DNA of 64,000 bases, from contig NZ_JAAKGP010000002.1 in the NCBI RefSeq assembly GCF_011043545.1, forward strand, positions 124,001 to 188,000. Direction: 5' to 3'. Position numbers and translations under genes: made by a program. Under the pieces are notes generated by a model. It did not search any database. It worked only from the letters and a program-made list of their open reading frames with translations, and was not told the origin of the DNA. Source of the DNA: Rhodobacter sp. SGA-6-6. Its GTDB lineage: Bacteria; Pseudomonadota; Alphaproteobacteria; Rhodobacterales; Rhodobacteraceae. Below are positions 50,815 through 58,961 of the stretch, in pieces (the first letter of the stretch is position 1; every line of letters starts with the position of its first letter).

Positions 50815-51924
50815 CTACCCCCGCATCCGCTTGCGCTGCCGCCACTGGTCCAGCACCACCGCGCCGACGATGATCGCGCCCTTCACCATCTCCTGGTAGT
50901 AGGCGTCCAGCCGGATCGAGGTGAAACCCGAGATGATGGTGGAGAAGATCATCGCCCCCAGCACGGTGCCGATGATCGAGCCGCGGCCCCCGGCCAGCGA
51001 TACCCCGCCGATCACCGCCATGGCGATGGCGTCCAGTTCATACATCACCCCCATGCCCGCCTGCGCGGTCAGGTTCTTCGAGGTGAGAAGGATCGCCGCC
51101 ACCGCCGCCAGCATCCCGGCGATGGCATAGACCAGCACCTTGTGGCGGTCGACATTGATCCCCGACATCCGCGCAGCAGCCTCGTTACTGCCGATGGCAT
51201 AGCAGCGCTTGCCGTAAAGCGTGCGGATCATGGCGATCTGGAACAGCAGCGCCAGCACCGCGAAGACCACCGCCGGATTCTGCCCGGGCCAGCTGACCAG
51301 GCCGAAGGTCAGGGTGCCGAGGATGTCGCCGTTGGCGAGGCTGCCGTAGGTCTCGGTCGGGAACGACACCGGCTGGCCGTTCGACCACCATTTCGCGACG
51401 CCGCGGGCCGAGACCATCATCCCCAGCGTGGCGATGAAGGGCGGGATCTTGGTATAGGCCACCAGCAGCCCGTTGATCAGCCCCGCCGCCAGCCCGCAGG
51501 CCAGCCCCACCGCAATGGGCACGATCACCGGCAGGTCCATGGCCCATGCCCCGAAGATCGCCTTGGGATTGGGGTTGCCGTTCACCAGTTCGGTTTGCGC
51601 GAAGCTCATCACGATCATCGCCGTGGCGCCGACGACCGAGCCGGAGGAGAGGTCGATGCCGCCGAGGATGATCACCTGCGTCACGCCGAGCGCGATGATG
51701 CCGGTGATCGCCACCTGCAGCACGATGATGTCCAGCCGGGCCTGGTTGAACAGCCCGCCGGTGTCGCGCATGTTGAACAGGAACGAGGTGCCGTTCATCC
51801 GGTTCAGCAGCTCGAAGACCAGCACGATCAGCACCAGCGCGCCGAGGACGTTCCATTCCGGGGCGCGGTTGCGCTTGGCCGGATCGTATCTGAGGCCGCC
51901 CAGCCCATGCGTTGCCTGAGTCAC
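50815..51924 (-). CDS. Sugar-type (CUT2) ABC transporter permease
   Basis: 369 residues from a GTG at 51924, preceded by GGGGGAGGA (8-base spacing). About ten hydrophobic helices. The CUT2 permease signatures ILGGIDLSSGSVVGATAM and GRGSIIGTVLGAMIFSTIISGF are present, with the RbsC-like EAA segment. An N-terminal hydrophilic extension of ~35 residues precedes the first helix. Confidence 0.92.
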   Translation of the reverse strand: MTQATHGLGGLRYDPAKRNRAPEWNVLGALVLIVLVFELLNRMNGTSFLFNMRDTGGLFNQARLDIIVLQVAITGIIALGVTQVIILGGIDLSSGSVVGATAMIVMSFAQTELVNGNPNPKAIFGAWAMDLPVIVPIAVGLACGLAAGLINGLLVAYTKIPPFIATLGMMVSARGVAKWWSNGQPVSFPTETYGSLANGDILGTLTFGLVSWPGQNPAVVFAVLALLFQIAMIRTLYGKRCYAIGSNEAAARMSGINVDRHKVLVYAIAGMLAAVAAILLTSKNLTAQAGMGVMYELDAIAMAVIGGVSLAGGRGSIIGTVLGAMIFSTIISGFTSIRLDAYYQEMVKGAIIVGAVVLDQWRQRKRMRG

Positions 51925-52034
51925 GGGATCAATCCTCCCCCTTCGGTATCATTGATCGGTCCCGGCCCGGGGCGCGTGCCCGGCAGGCCGGAAGGAGGAA
52001 GGGCGGCATCGCTGCCGCCCCGCCCTGCCCGAAG

Positions 52035-52973
52035 TCAGTTCTTCGCCAGGTAGTCGGCGACGTTGGCCGGGGTCACCAGCTCGAACGGCACCCAGACGGT
52101 CTGGTCCACCGCCTCGCCCTTGGACAGCGCCACGGCGGCGTTCAGCGCGCCCTCACCCTGCGCCTTGGCGTTCTGGAACACCGTCACGTCCAGGTCGCCC
52201 GCCTGCATCGCCGCCAGCGCGTCCTGCGTCGCGTCGACTCCGCCGACCTGCACGGTCGCCATGTCGATCCCCGCCGCCTTCATCGCCTGGATCGCGCCGA
52301 TCGCCATCTCGTCGTTGTTCGAGATCACGCCATCGAAAGCCGCCCCGGTGGACAGCCAGTTGGTCATCAGGTTCTGCGCCTGGTCGCGGCTCCAGTTGGC
52401 GGTCTGCTGGTCGATGACGTTGATCTTGACCTTGCACTTGCCGGCCTCGATCACGTCATAGATGTCCTGCGTCCGCTGCACCGCCGCCTGGTTCGACAGC
52501 TCGCCCTGCAGCACGTAGACATTGACCTCGGTCTTGCCCTCGGCCGCCCAGTTGTCGCACAGCGCGATGGTCTCCAGCGTGCCCGAGTCCACCTCGTTCG
52601 AGGCGACGAAGGCCTGGTTGTCGGGCAGGTTGTCCAGGTTCACCGGCTGGCGGTTGACATAGACCAGCGGCACGCCCGCCGCCGCCGCGGCATCGGACAT
52701 CGCCTGGGTGGCCGAGGTGTCGACCGGATTCACCACGATCGCATCGACGCCCGAGGCAATGAAGTTGTTGATCTGATCCAGCTGCTTGGCCACGTCGTTC
52801 TGCGCATCCTCGATCTGCACCGGGATGCCGTTGGCATCGGCATAGCTCTGGATGCCGTTGCGCAGCACCGTCAGGAAGTTGTCGTCGAACAGCGCCATCG
52901 ACACGCCGACGCCATCGGCCATCGCGGTCGTCCCCAGCAGCGAGACGGCGCCTGCCAGCATGATCTTCTTCAT
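52035..52973 (-). CDS. Periplasmic sugar/inositol-binding protein of a CUT2 ABC transporter
   Basis: 312 residues from ATG 52973 after GGAGGAGGAG; an earlier in-frame ATG at 52991 would place the Shine-Dalgarno inside the gene. Signal peptide MKKIMLAGAVSLLGTTAMAD. RbsB/IbpA-like fold: ASGVDAIVVNPVDTSATQAMSDAAAAAG, AGVPLVYVNRQPV, DGVISNNDEMAIGAIQAMKAAG, VQVGGVDATQDALAAM. It resembles myo-inositol and rhizopine (MocB) binding proteins more than ribose binders, though this rests on context. Confidence 0.9.
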   Translation of the reverse strand: MKKIMLAGAVSLLGTTAMADGVGVSMALFDDNFLTVLRNGIQSYADANGIPVQIEDAQNDVAKQLDQINNFIASGVDAIVVNPVDTSATQAMSDAAAAAGVPLVYVNRQPVNLDNLPDNQAFVASNEVDSGTLETIALCDNWAAEGKTEVNVYVLQGELSNQAAVQRTQDIYDVIEAGKCKVKINVIDQQTANWSRDQAQNLMTNWLSTGAAFDGVISNNDEMAIGAIQAMKAAGIDMATVQVGGVDATQDALAAMQAGDLDVTVFQNAKAQGEGALNAAVALSKGEAVDQTVWVPFELVTPANVADYLAKN

Positions 52974-53056
52974 GGTCTTCTCCTCCTCCATGCGGTGTCC
53001 GGCACACCGCTCTCTCCCTGCCGGACCGCGCCTGTTCCGGCGCGGCAGTCCATCGC

Positions 53057-53866
53057 TCAGGCCTCCACGCCCGAACGGATGAAATCCATGCTGGCCCGCA
53101 GCGCCGGGGCCGGATCGGCCAGCGCGTGCACCTGCGGCGCGAAGGGTTCATAGCTGACCGGCCCGGCATAGCCGGCGGCCCGCAGCGCCCGGATCTGCGC
53201 GACATTGCCCAGAAGGTCGTCGCCATCGACCAGCACCCGATGCGGATCGCGCATGTCGTCGAGGTAAATCGCGTCCCTGACGCCCGAGACATGGACGATC
53301 CCGGTCAGCTCCGGGAAGATCGGGCCGAAGCCGGCCAGCGCGTGGTGGAAGGTGTCGTGCACCATGTGATAGGTGCCCGCCCCGCCCACGGCGTCGATGC
53401 AATCGGCCAGCACATCCTTGTAGCGCAAGCTGCAGACCGCGAAGCCCAGGGGCTCCACCATCGCCTTCAGCCCATGCGCCTTCAGCATCGGCAGGATCTC
53501 CCGCAGCGCGGTCTCGGTCACCCGGCGGCTGTCGGCGCGGCCGGTCGCCACGCCGTCATTGCGCGGGATCAGGCTGACCGCCTCGGCCCCTGCCGCCACG
53601 GCGATCCGCATCAGGGCCTCGGCCTCCGCCGCCTTGGCGTCGGACCAGTCGTTGAACATCTTCACCTCGGCCAGCGCCAGGAAGCGCAAGGACCGCGCCT
53701 CGACCGCAGCCTTCACCGCCGCCGGATCGGCGCCGCCGAACAGCGGGGTCTTCAGGTCGTTGCGGAACTCCACCCCGACGCAGCCGAGGTCGCGGGCCAG
53801 GTCCAGGAAGGGCTCCCAGCCGAGGTTCGGCGCGGTCATGTGGTTCAGGGCAAAAGGCAGCGTCAC
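53057..53866 (-). CDS. Xylose-isomerase-like TIM-barrel protein (IolI/hydroxypyruvate isomerase-like)
   Basis: 269 residues from a GTG at 53866, where GGGGGAA supplies the ribosome site. Barrel strands carry LGCVGVEFRNDLKTPLF, the KAMVEPLGF metal Glu, MVHDTFHHAL (metal Asp/His) and VHVSGVRDAIYLDD, ending with VSYEPFAP. The family isomerises or epimerises inososes and sugar phosphates; IolI and MocC are members. First gene of the ABC-iolG operon, directly 3' of the operator at 53946-53963. Confidence 0.82.
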   Translation of the reverse strand: MTLPFALNHMTAPNLGWEPFLDLARDLGCVGVEFRNDLKTPLFGGADPAAVKAAVEARSLRFLALAEVKMFNDWSDAKAAEAEALMRIAVAAGAEAVSLIPRNDGVATGRADSRRVTETALREILPMLKAHGLKAMVEPLGFAVCSLRYKDVLADCIDAVGGAGTYHMVHDTFHHALAGFGPIFPELTGIVHVSGVRDAIYLDDMRDPHRVLVDGDDLLGNVAQIRALRAAGYAGPVSYEPFAPQVHALADPAPALRASMDFIRSGVEA

Positions 53867-53945
53867 GGTTCCCCCGGAAGACTTCGATGGTGAGGCCGGA
53901 CGGACCCCGGCACAACAGATTCGGGCCGCTCTCCCCGCGCCCCTT

Positions 53946-53963
53946 ATGGAATTGATATTCCAT
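53946..53963. promoter_or_regulatory. Palindromic operator ATGGAAT-TGAT-ATTCCAT upstream of the inositol-type operon
   Basis: A perfect 7-4-7 inverted repeat in the 134-base gap between the LacI-type gene and the isomerase. The core GGAA-TTGATA-TTCC fits the GGAA-N6-TTCC pattern I recall for rhizobial IolR. A half-site GAAAAATTCC lies at 53982-53991. The region is A+T-rich. The regulator that binds could be the adjacent LacI-family protein or an IolR/RpiR protein encoded elsewhere. Confidence 0.65.
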
Positions 53964-54000
53964 TTTTGCACCAAGGCAACTGAAAAATTCCAAATCTGGC

Positions 54001-55032
54001 CTAGATCGACTCGCGGACGTGCAGGTCGGGCGGCAGGAAATGCTGCCCCTCGCCCGCCGCGGCCGCGCCTTCCAGCGCCACCCGCGCCATCCGGGCGACC
54101 AGTTCGGCGCAGAGCTTCTGCAGCGGCGTGTCGGTGACCAGCGTCACCACCCCCTCGGCCAGCCCCGCCCGCGACTCGGGCGTCAGCGCCGAGACCACCA
54201 TCGCCACATCCCCCGGCCGTGCCGCCTCGCGCGCCGCGGCGATGGCGCCCTCCATGCCGCCGCCGGCGACATAGATGCCGCGCAGGTCGGTATGGCGGGC
54301 GATCAGCGCCAGCGTGGCCTCGTAGGTCAGCTGCCGGGTTTCCAGATTGACCAGGGTCTCCAGCACCTCCAGCCCCGGCGCCGCCTCGCGTAGGTAAGAC
54401 CGGAAGCCCGCCTCGCGCAATTCGTGCCCGTGCCAGCGGTGGCCGCCGACGAAGACCGCCACCTTGCCCGGAGCCTTCGCCGCCAGCCCGATCATCCAGC
54501 CGGCGGTGCGCCCCACCTTCAGGTTGTCCAGCCCCAGATAGCCCGCCCGCGCCCCCGGCGCGAATTCCGACAGCAGCGAGAAGCAGGCCAGCCCGCGGCT
54601 GCGCAGCTCCTCCACCGCCGCCGTCACCTCGGGGTGGTTGACCGCGGTCGCCGCCAGCACGTCGCAGCGCCCCGCCATCCGCCGCAGCAGCCCGGCCATG
54701 TCGGACGGCGACTGGCTGACGCTGAACTCCAGCACCAGCCGCCCGCGCACCCCCGGCGCCGCGGCCACGGCGCGGTGCAGTTCCTCGGCGAAGGCCTTGT
54801 AGAAATCCTGGCCCTGCTTGTGCAGCACGATGCCGAAGGTCACCTCCGGCAGCAGCGCCGCGCCGCCGGCCAGCCGCGCCGCCGCCGGATGGCCGATCCG
54901 CGCCGCCACCTCGGCCAGATGCGCCCGCGTCTCGGGCTTCACCGCCTGCCGCCCGTTCAGCGCCCGGTCCACCGTGGCGAGGCTGACCCCCGCCGCCGCC
55001 GCCAGTTGCCGCAATCCCGGTCGCCGCGCCAT
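54001..55032 (-). CDS. LacI-family transcriptional regulator
   Basis: 343 residues from ATG 55032 (MARRPGLRQLAAAAGVSLATVDRALNGR, the LacI HTH and hinge). The earlier in-frame start would add 37 unstructured residues. The periplasmic-binding-like domain shows FGIVLHKQGQDFYKAFAEELHRAV, ATAVNHPEVTAAVEEL, GYLGLDNLKVGRTAGWMIG and GIYVAGGGMEGA; these are features of the LacI subfamily with an N-terminal sugar-ligand pocket (D/R-type). It precedes the inositol-type operon and is divergent from mocD-like, so it likely controls both. Confidence 0.9.
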   Translation of the reverse strand: MARRPGLRQLAAAAGVSLATVDRALNGRQAVKPETRAHLAEVAARIGHPAAARLAGGAALLPEVTFGIVLHKQGQDFYKAFAEELHRAVAAAPGVRGRLVLEFSVSQSPSDMAGLLRRMAGRCDVLAATAVNHPEVTAAVEELRSRGLACFSLLSEFAPGARAGYLGLDNLKVGRTAGWMIGLAAKAPGKVAVFVGGHRWHGHELREAGFRSYLREAAPGLEVLETLVNLETRQLTYEATLALIARHTDLRGIYVAGGGMEGAIAAAREAARPGDVAMVVSALTPESRAGLAEGVVTLVTDTPLQKLCAELVARMARVALEGAAAAGEGQHFLPPDLHVRESI

Positions 55033-55163
55033 GCCGCCCCCTTCTGACGATTCTTCGTCATCTCCTCCAGCCAAGGATGACGCGCCATGACGTGACTTTC
55101 CAGTCCGCCCCTGCCCGGAATGGAACGAATCTTCTATTTTCACCGGCAGAGAGGGAGGCCGCC

Positions 55164-56276
55164 ATGCCGAAACGCGATTACAGCCTGCTGGGCCCCGATG
55201 GCGCCCGTGCCGTCGAGACCGGACTTGCCGCGGCCGAATGGTATCACAGCGAAGTGCCGCGCAAGGTGATGAAGGACCTGATGCAGCGCAGCGATGCGCC
55301 GGCGATCCGCGACACCCTCCTCCTTTACGGCACCATGCTGGTCAGCGTGACCATCGCCATCTGGCTCTGGCCCTCCTGGGCATCGGCGCCGTTCTGGCTG
55401 GTCTACGGCACGCTCTACGGCTCGGCCTCCGATTCGCGCTGGCACGAATGCAGCCACGGCACCGCCTTCAAGACGCCCTGGATGAACAACGCGGTCTACC
55501 AGATCGCCAGCTTCATGATCATGCGCAACTCCGCCACCTGGCGCTGGAGCCACGCCCGCCACCACACCGACACCTATATCGTCGGCCGCGACCCCGAGAT
55601 CGCGGTGATGCGGCCGCCGGAACTGGCGAAGCTGGTCCTCAACTTCTTCGGCGTGATCGACGTGATCAGGTTCTTCCCGAACCTGGTCTACAACGCCCTC
55701 CTCGGCCCCAACCCCGAGGAGCGCACCTTCGTGCCGCAGACCGAATGGGGCAAGGTGCAGCGGGTGGCGATCATCCATCTGTCGATCTACGCCGCCACCG
55801 TGGCGCTGGCTTTCTGGATGGGCTCGATCCTGCCGCTGATGGTGATCGGCCTGCCGCGGATGTATGGCGCCTGGCATCATGTGATGACCGGGCTCCTGCA
55901 GCACGGCGGGCTGGCCGACAACGTGGTGGACCACCGGCTGAACAGCCGCACCGTCTACATGAACCCGATCAGCCGCTTCATCTACTGGAACATGAACTAT
56001 CATGTCGAACACCACATGTTCCCGATGGTGCCCTTCCACGCCCTGCCGAAGCTGCACGAGGCGATCCGGCACGACCTGCCGGCGCCCAACCGCTCCATCG
56101 CCGAGGGGTTCCGCGAGATGTGGCCCGCCTTCCGCCGCCAGCTGGCCTACGAGGATTATTTCCTGAAGCGCGAGCTGCCGCCGACCGCCCGGCCCTACCG
56201 CGAGGAATTCCACGCGATCTCGCCCGGTACCCCGGCCCCGGCCGCGCCCGCCCCGAATGCCCTGCCTGCCGAATAA
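55164..56276 (+). CDS. Membrane di-iron desaturase/hydroxylase, MocD-like
   Basis: 370 residues; ATG 55164 follows GAGGGAGG. Membrane fatty-acid-desaturase fold with the three histidine boxes: HECSHG, HARHHTD (HxxHH) and NYHVEHHMFP (HxxHH), plus a HHVMTGLLQHGG segment. Four hydrophobic helices lie around residues ~50-90 and ~205-245. The downstream gene encodes a Rieske ferredoxin of the MocE type, as in rhizopine mocDEF, where the pair demethylates 3-O-methyl-scyllo-inosamine. I infer an O-demethylase or hydroxylase acting on a cyclitol rather than a lipid desaturase. Confidence 0.82.
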   Translation: MPKRDYSLLGPDGARAVETGLAAAEWYHSEVPRKVMKDLMQRSDAPAIRDTLLLYGTMLVSVTIAIWLWPSWASAPFWLVYGTLYGSASDSRWHECSHGTAFKTPWMNNAVYQIASFMIMRNSATWRWSHARHHTDTYIVGRDPEIAVMRPPELAKLVLNFFGVIDVIRFFPNLVYNALLGPNPEERTFVPQTEWGKVQRVAIIHLSIYAATVALAFWMGSILPLMVIGLPRMYGAWHHVMTGLLQHGGLADNVVDHRLNSRTVYMNPISRFIYWNMNYHVEHHMFPMVPFHALPKLHEAIRHDLPAPNRSIAEGFREMWPAFRRQLAYEDYFLKRELPPTARPYREEFHAISPGTPAPAAPAPNALPAE

Positions 56277-56285
56277 GAGGACGAC

Positions 56286-56597
56286 ATGACCTGGACCGCC
56301 GCCTGCACGACCGACGACATCGACCCCGAGGACCTGATCCGCTGGGACCACGCCGGCCAGAGCTTCGCCCTCTACCATTCGCCCGAGGGCGCGTTCTACG
56401 CCACCGCCGGCCATTGCACGCATGAAAACGTGCATCTCTGCGACGGCCTGGTCATGGGCCACCTGGTCGAATGCCCCAAGCACAACGGCCAGTTCGACTA
56501 CCGCACAGGCGAGGCGAAGCGCCTGCCCGCCTGCGAGGCCCTGCGCATCTATCCGGTGAAGGTCGAGGCCGGCCAGGTCTGGGTGGACCTGCCCTGA
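56286..56597 (+). CDS. MocE-like Rieske [2Fe-2S] ferredoxin
   Basis: 103 residues. Rieske cluster motif C-T-H in GHCTHENVHLCDG and C-P-K-H in LVECPKHNGQFDY, the spacing of ring-hydroxylating ferredoxins and MocE. It supplies electrons to the MocD-like enzyme. ATG 56286 lies 9 bases after the mocD-like stop. No ferredoxin reductase (MocF) gene is in the window. Confidence 0.88.
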   Translation: MTWTAACTTDDIDPEDLIRWDHAGQSFALYHSPEGAFYATAGHCTHENVHLCDGLVMGHLVECPKHNGQFDYRTGEAKRLPACEALRIYPVKVEAGQVWVDLP

Positions 56598-57391
56598 TGG
56601 CCCGGCTTACCGTCCGCGACCTGATGGACGCCCGCGGCCGCCACCAGTTCGCCATGCTGCGGGTGGAGACGATCGAAGAGGCCGAGGCCGCCGCCCGCGC
56701 CGGGGTGGAGCTGCTGTCGGTCCCGCCCGCCATGCTGCACGACCGCCGCTTCCGCGAGGCGGCGCCGGACTGCTTCGCCTTCCCCGGCCAGAACTTCTAC
56801 GAGATCGGCGGAACCGAGGATTTCCTCCGCTGGGCGTTTCCCCTCTACGCGCAAGGCGCGGACGGCTTCTACTGTTCCGGCAGCCTCGCCACGGTGCGGG
56901 CGCTGGCCGACCACGGCCTGCCGGTCTGCGGCCATGTCGGGCTGATCCCGTCGAAACGCACCTGGACCGGCGGCTTCAAGGCCGTGGGCAAGACGCTGGA
57001 AACCGCGCAGCTGGTCTGGAACCAGTGCCGCGCGCTGGAGGAGGCCGGGGCCTTCGCCGCCGAGATCGAGGTGGTGCCGCATTCGATCACCCAGGCCATC
57101 GCCGAGAAGACCGGCCTGTTCCTGATCTCGATGGGCGCCGGCCGCGGCGGCCATGCGCAATACCTGTTCAGCGACGACGTGCTCGGGCAGACCCGCGGCC
57201 ATGTCCCGCGCCACGCCAAGGTCTACGCCGATTTCGCCGCCGAATACGACAGGCTGCAAGCCTTGCGCATCGACGCGATGTCCCGCTTCGCCCGGGACGT
57301 GCACGAGGGCGACTACCCCGCCCCGCAGCATCTGGTCGATTGCGACCCCGCCGTGGTGGACAGCTTCCGCGACTGGCTGGACGGGCAATAA
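56597..57391 (+). CDS. 3-methyl-2-oxobutanoate hydroxymethyltransferase (PanB)-like protein
   Basis: 264 residues; ATG shares an A with the MocE-like stop (TGATG). The PEP-mutase-like barrel shows GVELLSVPPAML, YCSGSLATVRALADHGLPVCGHVGLIPSKRTWTGGFKAVGKT (cf. PanB HxGLxPQ...GGFKVQG) and VPHSITQAIAEKTGLFLISMGAGRGGHAQYLFSDDVL. The catalytic D and GxG metal motif of true PanB are altered. Pantothenate synthesis is unlikely next to mocDE-like genes. Since PanB enzymes use methylene-THF, a role in taking up the C1 unit from demethylation, or an aldol step, is conceivable (inference). Confidence 0.75.
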   Translation: MARLTVRDLMDARGRHQFAMLRVETIEEAEAAARAGVELLSVPPAMLHDRRFREAAPDCFAFPGQNFYEIGGTEDFLRWAFPLYAQGADGFYCSGSLATVRALADHGLPVCGHVGLIPSKRTWTGGFKAVGKTLETAQLVWNQCRALEEAGAFAAEIEVVPHSITQAIAEKTGLFLISMGAGRGGHAQYLFSDDVLGQTRGHVPRHAKVYADFAAEYDRLQALRIDAMSRFARDVHEGDYPAPQHLVDCDPAVVDSFRDWLDGQ

Positions 57392-57401
57392 CCCGCCCCG
57401 C

Positions 57402-57456
57402 CTTTCATCTGTCCCCAAATATCCTCGGGGGGTCCGGGGGGCAGACGGCCCCCCGG
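57402..57456. terminator. Bidirectional GGGGTCC terminator-like repeat
   Basis: Starts CTTTCATCTGTCCCCAAATATCC and includes the hairpin CCGGGGGG-CAGACGG-CCCCCCGG (57434-57456). It sits between convergent genes (PanB-like + and FAD oxidase -). Confidence 0.7.
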
Positions 57457-57465
57457 CGGCCGGCC

Positions 57466-58872
57466 TCAGGGCACCACCTTGCCGGGGTTCATCACCCCTT
57501 TCGGGTCCAGCGCCGCCTTCACCGCCCGCATCACCTCCAGCGCCACCGGGTCCTTGCGCCGCCGCATCGAGGACAGCTTGGACAGGCCGATGCCATGCTC
57601 GGCGCTGAACGACCCGCCAAGCTCCTGCACCACGTCCTCGACCACCTCCATCGCCGCCTCCTTCAACGCCGCATCGTCGCGGCTGGGGAAGGCGCTGTAA
57701 TGCAGGTTGCCGTCGCCGAGATGTGCCACCGTCAGGCTGCGGAAGCCCTGGTCCAGCGCCTTCAGCCGCGCCTCGGCCCGGTCGAGGAAATCGGCCACCC
57801 GGTCCACCGGCACGCAGACATCGCATTCCACCGCGGGCTCCAGCCCGACGCAGATCTCCGCCGCCGCCTCGCGCCGTTCCCACATCCGCCGCCGCTGCGC
57901 CTCGGACCGCGCCACCACCGCATCCTCGATCAGCCCCTCCTCCAGCATCGCCGCCAGCACCTGCTCCAGCCGCGCGACCAACGGCACCCCGCCCGTGGCA
58001 TCGGGCGCCGCCTCCTCGGCCACCGTGGTCGCCGCCTCGATCAGGATCGTCACCTCCGGCACCGCGGCGAAGGGTAGGCCAAGGTCGGGCCGCACCGCGG
58101 CCAGCCGTTCGGAATAGCTGCGCGGCATGAACTCGAAGGCCTCGACCCGGCCGCCCGTCGCCTCCTGCATCCGGTTCAGCAGGCCCAAAGCCTGCGGCAA
58201 GGACCGGGCCGAGACGCAGGCGGTGGCATGGGCCAGGGGCTTCGGCACCAGCTTCATCACCGCCGCGGTGACGATCCCCAGCGTCCCCTCGGCGCCGATG
58301 AACAGCTGCTTCAGGTCGTAGCCGGAATTGTCCTTGTGCAGTTCGGACATCAGGTCCAGCACCCGCCCGTTGGCCAGCACCACCTCCAGCCCCAGGCACA
58401 GCCCGCGGGTTGATCCGTAGCGCAGCACGTTCGACCCGCCCGCATTGGTCGACAGCGCGCCGCCCAGCATCGCCGAGCCGCGGGCGCCGAACCAGAGCGG
58501 GAAGTAAAGGCCCTCCGCCTCGGCCGCCTCGTGGATGCGCTGCAGCACCACGCCCGCCTCGGCCACCACCAGCCGGGCGTCGCGGCGCAGCGCGCGGATG
58601 CGGTTCATCCGCTCCTGGCTGACCATCAGCCCGCCGTCCGTCATGGTGCCGCCGACCAGCCCGGTGTTGCCGCCGATGGGCACCACCGGCACCCCGGCCG
58701 CCGCCGCCAGCCGGACGCAGGCCGAGACCTCGGCGGTGGAGCCCGGCCGCACCACCGCCAGCGGCGCGCCGTGATAGCGCCCCATCCAGTCCCGCGCGTA
58801 GCGCGCCGCATCGGGCCCGGTCAGCACCTGCCCCGCCCCCACCACCGCGGCCAGATCGTCCAGAAGCGCCAT
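57466..58872 (-). CDS. FAD-linked 2-hydroxyacid oxidase/dehydrogenase (GlcD/D-lactate dehydrogenase type)
   Basis: 468 residues. The PP-loop-type FAD domain shows AVVRPGSTAEVSACVRLAAAAGVPVVPIGGNTGLVGGT and LGGALSTNAGGSNVLRYG, then GYDLKQLFIGAEGTLGIVTAA. The C-terminal substrate domain shows VAHLGDGNLHYSAF and GSFSAEHGIGLSK. It is a member of the VAO family, which includes GlcD, D-2-hydroxyglutarate and D-lactate dehydrogenases. With a bhc cluster in the same window, glycolate is an attractive substrate, but glcE/glcF partners are absent, so D-lactate or D-2-hydroxyglutarate fit too. Start ATG 58872 follows GAAGAGGG. Confidence 0.87.
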   Translation of the reverse strand: MALLDDLAAVVGAGQVLTGPDAARYARDWMGRYHGAPLAVVRPGSTAEVSACVRLAAAAGVPVVPIGGNTGLVGGTMTDGGLMVSQERMNRIRALRRDARLVVAEAGVVLQRIHEAAEAEGLYFPLWFGARGSAMLGGALSTNAGGSNVLRYGSTRGLCLGLEVVLANGRVLDLMSELHKDNSGYDLKQLFIGAEGTLGIVTAAVMKLVPKPLAHATACVSARSLPQALGLLNRMQEATGGRVEAFEFMPRSYSERLAAVRPDLGLPFAAVPEVTILIEAATTVAEEAAPDATGGVPLVARLEQVLAAMLEEGLIEDAVVARSEAQRRRMWERREAAAEICVGLEPAVECDVCVPVDRVADFLDRAEARLKALDQGFRSLTVAHLGDGNLHYSAFPSRDDAALKEAAMEVVEDVVQELGGSFSAEHGIGLSKLSSMRRRKDPVALEVMRAVKAALDPKGVMNPGKVVP

Positions 58873-58898
58873 CCCTCTTCCTTTCCTCGCACCCTCCT

Positions 58899-58950
58899 CG
58901 AGCACGTCGTGCACTCGTCGTCACCCCGACGAGGAGTGCACGAAGTGCTC
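58899..58950 (-). terminator. Imperfect inverted repeat after tesA
   Basis: GAGCACGTCGTGCACTCGTCG pairs with CGACGAGGAGTGCACGAAGTGCTC around a short CACCC loop. It lies in the gap between the tesA stop (58962) and the oxidase start (58872) on the same strand; it probably ends tesA transcription. Confidence 0.65.
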
Positions 58951-58961
58951 GACGAGCAACC

